Origin: Lentzea alba
GTDB taxonomy: Bacteria; Actinomycetota; Actinomycetes; Mycobacteriales; Pseudonocardiaceae
Direction: 5' to 3'
Length of the DNA: 64,000 nt
NCBI RefSeq assembly: GCF_011067745.1
Contig: NZ_JAAMPJ010000010.1
Span: 186,001 to 250,000, forward strand
This document shows positions 58,805 to 64,000 of the stretch, in pieces. The position numbers were made by a program, and so were the translations under genes. The stretch's first letter is position 1, and each line of letters starts with the position of its first letter. The notes beneath the pieces were generated by a model, which was not told where the DNA came from, did not search any database, and worked only from the letters and a program-made list of their open reading frames with translations.

Positions 58805-61107
58805 ACGCCGTCTGGCAGGCGGCCTGGGCCGCGGTGCGCCGCCGCAAGCTGCAGACGATCGTGATCGGCGTCGTGGTGTGCGCCGCCAGCGCGACCCTCG
58901 TGATGGCGCTCGGTCTGCTGGAGGCCGCGGCCGCGCCGTTCGATCGCGCTTTCGCCGCCCAGCAAGGCGCGCACCTGTCCGCCGCCTTCGACCCCGAAAA
59001 GGTCTCCGAGGCCGACCTCGAACGCGAAGGCACAGATTCGGCCGGGCCGTTCCTCCAGACCACTGTGGACACTTCCAGCAGTGATGTCTTCCTGGGCTCC
59101 CTCACCGTGGTGGGACGGCCCGATCCCGGCGGCGCGGTCGATCGCGTCTCGGTGTGGCAGGGGAGATGGGCGACCAACCCCGGCGAGATCGTCCTGAACC
59201 GTGCACCGGGCACCACCGGCCGGACCGAGGTGGGCAGCCGGATCTCGCTGCCGGACCGGCCGGCGCTCACCGTCGTGGGATTCGCCCACTCGGTGACCGG
59301 GTCCGCCGACGCCTGGGTGACTCCGGCACAGGCGAGGGAACTCGGACCGACCGCGCTGCAGATGCTGTACCGCTTCGCCAAGGCGGACACCGCCGCCGAC
59401 GTCGACGCGGGCCAGGCCCGCGTCACCGCAGGGCTCCCCGCGGGCGCGTTGCTCGGCACGCTCTCGCACCTGACCGTCAAGGACAAGGCGACGTCCGAGC
59501 TCGGCGTGTTCATCCCGTTCCTGATGATCTTCGGGGTGCTCGGGCTCGTCGTGGCGGTCCTCATCGTCGCCAACGTGGTGAGCGGAGCGGTGGTCGCGGG
59601 GCTGCGGCACATCGGGATGCTCAAGGCGATCGGCTTCACCCCGAACCAGGTCATGGCCGTGTACCTCGTGATGGTCTCGATCCCGGCGGTCGCGGGCTGC
59701 GCGCTCGGCACGGTCGCGGGCAACCTCTTCGCGAAACCGGTCGTGCAGGACGCGGTCGACGGGTTCGGCGTGGACGAACTGAGCTTCGCGCCGTGGGTGA
59801 ACGTGGTGGCGGCGCTGGGGATGCCCGTGCTCGTGGCGTTGGCCGCACTCGTCCCGGCGCTGCGGGCGCGCCGGCTGCCGGCCGCGCGGGTGATCAGCGC
59901 GGGCACCACCGCGCACACCGGGCGGGCGCTGCGGATCCAGCGGTGGCTGAGCGGCACCCGGTTGCCGCGCTCGGTCAGCCTGGGTCTCGGCCTGCCGTTC
60001 GCACGGGCGGGGCGCAGCGCCTTGACGCTGGCCGCGGTGGTGTTCGGCGTGATGACGGTGACTCTGGCGGTCGGCGTGACCATGTCGATGACCGCCTACA
60101 ACGAGGCCGTCCGGCCGAACCACGCCGATCGGGTCGAACTGCTGGCCGGACCACCACTGGGGCTGCGCGTGCCGGGCGAGGAGGCCCCGGCCGCCCGGTT
60201 GAGCGACGCCGAGGACGAGTCGATGCTGCGCTCGTTGCCCGGTACGACCGCCCTGCTGGCCATGTCGCAACTCGAAACCGAGGTCGCCGGCGGCACCCAG
60301 AAGGCCATGATCTCCTTCTACCGCGGCGACGGCGCCACGCTCGGCCCGCGCGTGCTCACCGGTCAGTGGCCGGACGGGCCAGGTCAGGTCGTCGTCCCGT
60401 CGCGGTTCCTGAACCAGCGCGGCCTGTCGGTCGGCGACACGATCACGGTGGCAGCGCGCGGCAACCGGACGCAGGTGCGGATCGTCGGTGTCGTGCTGAC
60501 CAACAACGCCGACCAGATCTTCGCTGACTGGTCCACTTTGGACCGTCTCGTACCTGGTGCTCGCGCCGACTCCTACCAGGTTCGGACGGCACCCGGCACG
60601 AACCGCGACACCTTCACCGCCGCGGTGCTCGCGCGGGATCCGGGACTGCGCGTTCTGCCGCCGCGTGACGGCACGTCTTCGACGGCCGTGATCATCATCA
60701 GCGCCGCGGTGATGCTGACGCTGGTGCTCGGTGCGGTCGCGGCGCTCGGCGTGTTCAACACCGTTGTCCTGAACGCCCGCGAACGGCGTCGTGATCTCGG
60801 CATGCTCAAGTCCATCGGCATGACCCCACGTCAGGTCACCGTGCTGCTGGTGACGTCGATGGGCGCACTGGGAGTGGTCGGTGGCCTGATCGGGGTGCCG
60901 GTCGGCATCGCCGTGCACCAGGTCGTCGTACCGGCCATGGCACGTGCGGGCCAGGCCGACGCCGTCGACATCCTCATGAACGTCTACCACGCACCCACGC
61001 TCGCTCTGCTGGCACTCACCGGGGTCGTCATCGCGGTGCTCGGCGCCGTCGTCCCGGCCAGGGGAGCGGCTCGGCTCTCCATCGCCACCGTCCTGCACAA
61101 CGAATGA
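58801..61107 (+). CDS. FtsX/MacB-type ABC permease, duplicated
   Basis: A 768-residue permease with an N-terminal helix (TIVIGVVVCAASATLVMALG), two FtsX domains (~235-385 and ~640-760), and extracellular MacB-PCD-like regions between. Repeated motifs GMLKAIGFTPNQVMAVYLV and GMLKSIGMTPRQVTVLLV show internal duplication. Belongs to mechanotransmission-type transporters that often export or sense antimicrobial peptides or lipids. GTG start coupled to the ATPase. Confidence 0.85.
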   Translation: MNAVWQAAWAAVRRRKLQTIVIGVVVCAASATLVMALGLLEAAAAPFDRAFAAQQGAHLSAAFDPEKVSEADLEREGTDSAGPFLQTTVDTSSSDVFLGSLTVVGRPDPGGAVDRVSVWQGRWATNPGEIVLNRAPGTTGRTEVGSRISLPDRPALTVVGFAHSVTGSADAWVTPAQARELGPTALQMLYRFAKADTAADVDAGQARVTAGLPAGALLGTLSHLTVKDKATSELGVFIPFLMIFGVLGLVVAVLIVANVVSGAVVAGLRHIGMLKAIGFTPNQVMAVYLVMVSIPAVAGCALGTVAGNLFAKPVVQDAVDGFGVDELSFAPWVNVVAALGMPVLVALAALVPALRARRLPAARVISAGTTAHTGRALRIQRWLSGTRLPRSVSLGLGLPFARAGRSALTLAAVVFGVMTVTLAVGVTMSMTAYNEAVRPNHADRVELLAGPPLGLRVPGEEAPAARLSDAEDESMLRSLPGTTALLAMSQLETEVAGGTQKAMISFYRGDGATLGPRVLTGQWPDGPGQVVVPSRFLNQRGLSVGDTITVAARGNRTQVRIVGVVLTNNADQIFADWSTLDRLVPGARADSYQVRTAPGTNRDTFTAAVLARDPGLRVLPPRDGTSSTAVIIISAAVMLTLVLGAVAALGVFNTVVLNARERRRDLGMLKSIGMTPRQVTVLLVTSMGALGVVGGLIGVPVGIAVHQVVVPAMARAGQADAVDILMNVYHAPTLALLALTGVVIAVLGAVVPARGAARLSIATVLHNE

Positions 61108-61123
61108 ACCAGGGGGAACTCAA

Positions 61124-63283
61124 GTGGGTCGATCACTGGCGTTGTCACTCGTATTGGCCGGAGTCGTGGCCACGTCGCCGCCCGCCACGGCCGACGGCGG
61201 CACGAAGATAAGGAGGACCTCGTACGGCATCCCGCACGTCCTGGCGTCGGACTACCGGAGCCTGGGGCTGGGTCTTGGGTACGCGTTCGCCGAGGACAAC
61301 GCGTGCGTGATGGCCGACATCGTGGTGACGCTGTCGGCGGAGCGTTCGAAGTGGTTCGGTCCGGAGAACCTGGACCGCGACCTCTACCACCAGCGGCTCA
61401 ACGAGTCCAAAGTGGTCGAACGGGAGATCCCCGCCCAGTCGAGGCAGGCACGGGACCTCGTGCGCGGCTACGCGGCCGGGTTCAACCGCTACCTCAGCCA
61501 GACGCCGAACGCCTGCGGTGGCGCGAAATGGGTGCGGCCGATCACCGAGCTCGACGTGTGGCGGCGTGCCCACCAGATCGCCGGTCTCACCGGCAGCGAG
61601 GGGTTCCACGACGCCATCGCCGCGGCCCAGCCACCGGGCGCTCCCGTTGCCGCCACCCAGCTGGTGCAACGTTCCGAACAACGGCCGGGCAGCAACGGCG
61701 TCGCGCTGGGACGGTCGGCGACCGCGGCCGGAACCGGCATGGTGCTGGGCAACCCGCACTTCTACTGGGGCGACGACTACCGGTTCTACCAGCACCACCT
61801 CACGATCCCGGGCGAGCTGAACGTGAGCGGCGCGGGCCTGTTCGGCGTGCCGCTGGTCAACATCGGCCACAACGACAGGCTGGGCTGGACCCACACGGCG
61901 TCCGAGGCGCAGACGATGACGCTCTCGAAGCTGACGCTCGTGCCCGGTGACCCCACCAGCTACGTCGTCGACGGCCAGGCGCACAAGATGATCGCCGAGC
62001 AGGTCACCGTCGGCGGCACCACCAGGACGCTGTACCGCACTCCGGACGGCCCGCTGGTCGAAGACGCCGAGGCACTGCAGTGGACCGACACCACGGCCTA
62101 CGTCCTGCGCGACGCGAACCGGGGCAACCTGCGGGTGATCGACCAGTGGCTCGCCATCGCCCGTGCGCGCAGCGTGCCGGACCTGAACGCCGCACTCGTG
62201 CGCCACCACGCACTGCCGTGGGTCAACACGATCGCCGCGGACGCCACCGGCACGACGTACTACAGCGACGTGCAGGTCGTCCCGAACGTCACCGACGAGC
62301 TGCGGACGCGGTGCGCCACCGGTCCGAACATCGGCTTCGTGATCCTCGACGGCAGCCGTGCGTCGTGCGGCTGGGAAGGCCGGCTCAGCGCGAGCAGCCT
62401 GCCGAAACTCGTCCGGAACGACCACGTCAGCAACATGAACGACAGCCCGTGGCTGGCCAATCCGGCCGCACCGCTGACGGGCTACCCGTCGATCGTCGGT
62501 GACGTCGGCACCGAACGCTCGGCGCGCACCCGCATGGGGTTGGACATGATCACCAGCGGCACGCCGTTCACGCTGTCCTCTTTGGAGGGTGCGATGTTCG
62601 GCAACCGCAACCTCACCGCCGAACAGGGCCTCGCGGCCGTCGTGGCGATGTGTCAGGCCAACCCGACGTTGCCCGCGAGCGACGGCCGTCCGGTGGACGT
62701 GCGCGCGGCCTGCGCGACGCTGTCGACGTGGCCCGGTACCGGGGACACCGGGAAAAGCAGCCGAGGCGCCTATTTCTGGCGCACGTTCATCCAGTTCACC
62801 GGCCGGGCCGGAGCCACCAGGTGGCTGGTGCCGTTCGACCCCGCTGACCCGGCGCACACCCCGCGCGGTCTCAACGCGGCCGATCCCGGTGTCCAGCGGG
62901 CTTTCGCCGACGCGGTCAGGGCGTTCGAGGTGGCGGGCCGGCCGGTGGACCTGCGGTTGGACGACGTCCAGCAGTACGAGGGCATCCCGATCCACGGTTG
63001 CCGCGGCCCGGAAGGGTGCTTCAACGTCATCTCGGTACCCGGTGCACCACAACCGGTCGGCCCGATCACGCACGGATCGAGCTTCGTCATGGCGGTCGAG
63101 CTGACGAAGAACGGCCCGCGGATGAGCTCCTTGCTGATCTACGGCCAGTCCGCTGATCGTTCGTCACCGCACCACACCGACCAAGCACACCTCTACGCGC
63201 AGAAGAAGTGGGTCACCGGTGCGTTCACCGAACGGGAGATCGCCCGCAATCCCGATCTCACGGTGAAAGTGCTCAGGGGATGA
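61124..63283 (+). CDS. Secreted penicillin-acylase-family amidase (aculeacin A/AHL acylase-like)
   Basis: A 719-residue Ntn hydrolase precursor with a signal peptide (SLALSLVLAGVVATSPPATA). TSYGIPHV and YAFAEDNACVMADIVV start the alpha chain; maturation should cleave before the nucleophile Ser in GSNGVALG (~residue 190); GNPHFYWG and HNDRLGWTHT begin the beta chain. Closest in character to aculeacin A acylases, which deacylate lipopeptides, penicillin V or AHLs. GTG start with GGGGGA upstream, 16 bp after the permease gene. Confidence 0.86.
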   Translation: MGRSLALSLVLAGVVATSPPATADGGTKIRRTSYGIPHVLASDYRSLGLGLGYAFAEDNACVMADIVVTLSAERSKWFGPENLDRDLYHQRLNESKVVEREIPAQSRQARDLVRGYAAGFNRYLSQTPNACGGAKWVRPITELDVWRRAHQIAGLTGSEGFHDAIAAAQPPGAPVAATQLVQRSEQRPGSNGVALGRSATAAGTGMVLGNPHFYWGDDYRFYQHHLTIPGELNVSGAGLFGVPLVNIGHNDRLGWTHTASEAQTMTLSKLTLVPGDPTSYVVDGQAHKMIAEQVTVGGTTRTLYRTPDGPLVEDAEALQWTDTTAYVLRDANRGNLRVIDQWLAIARARSVPDLNAALVRHHALPWVNTIAADATGTTYYSDVQVVPNVTDELRTRCATGPNIGFVILDGSRASCGWEGRLSASSLPKLVRNDHVSNMNDSPWLANPAAPLTGYPSIVGDVGTERSARTRMGLDMITSGTPFTLSSLEGAMFGNRNLTAEQGLAAVVAMCQANPTLPASDGRPVDVRAACATLSTWPGTGDTGKSSRGAYFWRTFIQFTGRAGATRWLVPFDPADPAHTPRGLNAADPGVQRAFADAVRAFEVAGRPVDLRLDDVQQYEGIPIHGCRGPEGCFNVISVPGAPQPVGPITHGSSFVMAVELTKNGPRMSSLLIYGQSADRSSPHHTDQAHLYAQKKWVTGAFTEREIARNPDLTVKVLRG

Positions 63284-64000
63284 GCACTACTCGGCCGTGC
63301 GTGGTGCGGTGCCAGGCGTCGGTGACGTCGTCCAACGGCACCACCTCGTGATCGACGACGAGCTCACCGCGCGCCGCATGCCGGGCCACGGTCGAGATGG
63401 CCTCCGCCCGCTGCTGCGCGGTGAGCTCGTTGTTGGTGTAGCCGGAAATCCGCAACGACCGGCTGCGCAACGTGGACGAGCTGATCGGACACGTCTCGCC
63501 CGCCGAGCCGCCGAGGTTCACCCACCGTCCGCCGGGACGCAGCGCCTGGGCGGCCGCGGCGGCGGGGGCGCCGAACAGCGGGTCGAGCAGCAGGTCCGCG
63601 CCCTCGGCGGCCTCGACGAACTGCAGCGCCAGGTGATCGCTGTCCAACGACACCACCGCGTCGGCACCGGCGCGCACGGCCCGGCGGCGGCCGGCCTCCG
63701 AACGGGCCGCGGCCACCACTCGGCCGGCTCCGGCCAGGCGCGCGAGCTGGATCGCGGCCTGGCCGACCGCGCCGACGCCGAGCACGATCACGCACTCGCC
63801 GGGCTTGAGCTCACCGCGCCACGTCAGCGCCAGGTGCGCGGCGACGGCGGACAGCCCGAGCGCGGCCAGCGCGGCCGGTTCCACGCCGTCCGGCAGGAAG
63901 ACCAGATCCTCCTTGCGCACCACCGCCTTCGCGGCCATGCTCCCGTCACCCGCGGCCATGCCGGCGCTGGTCGGGAACCACACCGCCCGTCCGTCGACCG
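63273..64000 (-). CDS. MDR-family NAD(P)-dependent oxidoreductase, 5'-truncated by window edge
   Basis: Only the C-terminal ~240 residues are in the window; the frame runs off the right edge. VIVLGVGAVGQAAIQLARLAGAG is the nucleotide-binding motif (GxGxxG), and VPLDDVTDAWHRTTHGRVVLIP is the typical quinone oxidoreductase/zinc-ADH C terminus. Zinc-binding residues would lie in the missing N-terminal part. The stop overlaps the convergent acylase gene by 11 bp. Confidence 0.8.
   Translation of the reverse strand, partial: VDGRAVWFPTSAGMAAGDGSMAAKAVVRKEDLVFLPDGVEPAALAALGLSAVAAHLALTWRGELKPGECVIVLGVGAVGQAAIQLARLAGAGRVVAAARSEAGRRRAVRAGADAVVSLDSDHLALQFVEAAEGADLLLDPLFGAPAAAAAQALRPGGRWVNLGGSAGETCPISSSTLRSRSLRISGYTNNELTAQQRAEAISTVARHAARGELVVDHEVVPLDDVTDAWHRTTHGRVVLIP

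Noticed and set aside
58525..61098. 857-codon minus-strand open frame
   Set aside because: Shadow of the MacB-like permease; no recognisable domain, typical His/Arg/Asp-rich antisense composition.
1..64000. CRISPR array, tRNA or rRNA genes
   Set aside because: No regularly spaced short repeats with unique spacers and no recognisable tRNA or rRNA sequence were seen.

Overview
GC-rich, densely coded DNA from an actinomycete. The closest fit is a Pseudonocardiaceae-type genome (Lentzea/Saccharothrix/Amycolatopsis relatives). This is inferred from gene content (KstR/KstR2 steroid regulons, SARP regulators, DrrAB-type exporter, VanX homologue) and from GTG/TTG starts and 4-nt gene overlaps; no rRNA or tRNA is present to confirm it.

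Region 1 (1-9.5 kb) matches the KstR2 regulon of Mycobacterium tuberculosis, which degrades the last two steroid rings (C and D): fadD3, fadE30, ipdF, kstR2, fadA6 on one side and echA20-ipdA-ipdB-ipdC on the other, plus two SDR genes resembling Rv3549c and Rv3548c. A consensus KstR2 operator lies between fadD3 and fadE30, and a spaced variant lies between echA20 and the SDR pair.

Region 2 (9.5-37.6 kb) matches parts of the KstR regulon for side-chain and ring degradation: fadA5 and cyp125 (divergent), a DUF35-ltp4-ltp3-LLM-SnoaL operon, an Rv3520c-like F420 enzyme, a CoA ligase, a Tat-signal KstD, echA19, fadD19, a nitronate-monooxygenase-like protein, fadE27/fadE26, ferredoxin fdxD, and an ADH-SDR-ALDH-SDR row. 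KstR-type motifs (TnnAACnnGTTnnA or near matches) sit in six intergenic spaces. Genes with no obvious steroid role are interspersed: a kinase-fold protein, a large SARP/NB-ARC regulator and a VanX-like dipeptidase. Two insertion sequences (IS481-type and IS5-type) are nested in what was a perfect terminator hairpin between vanX and echA19.

Region 3 (37.6-49.8 kb) is accessory: a secreted protein, a secreted TAP-type hydrolase, a MalY/PatB-type PLP enzyme, a DrrAB-type ABC exporter, a second SARP/NB-ARC regulator, an orphan LanC-like cyclase with a Cys-Cys-Gly zinc motif, a Tat-exported BBE-type flavoenzyme and a lipoprotein. Region 4 (49.8-64 kb) holds a 142-bp tandem duplication, a PucR-type regulator divergent from a ferredoxin reductase/fatty-acid desaturase pair, an S15 peptidase, lgt, a NarL-type two-component system, a MacB-like ABC transporter, a penicillin-acylase-family hydrolase and a truncated MDR oxidoreductase. 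A 55-bp palindrome occurs twice (40.3 and 55.5 kb), each time just after a secreted hydrolase gene.
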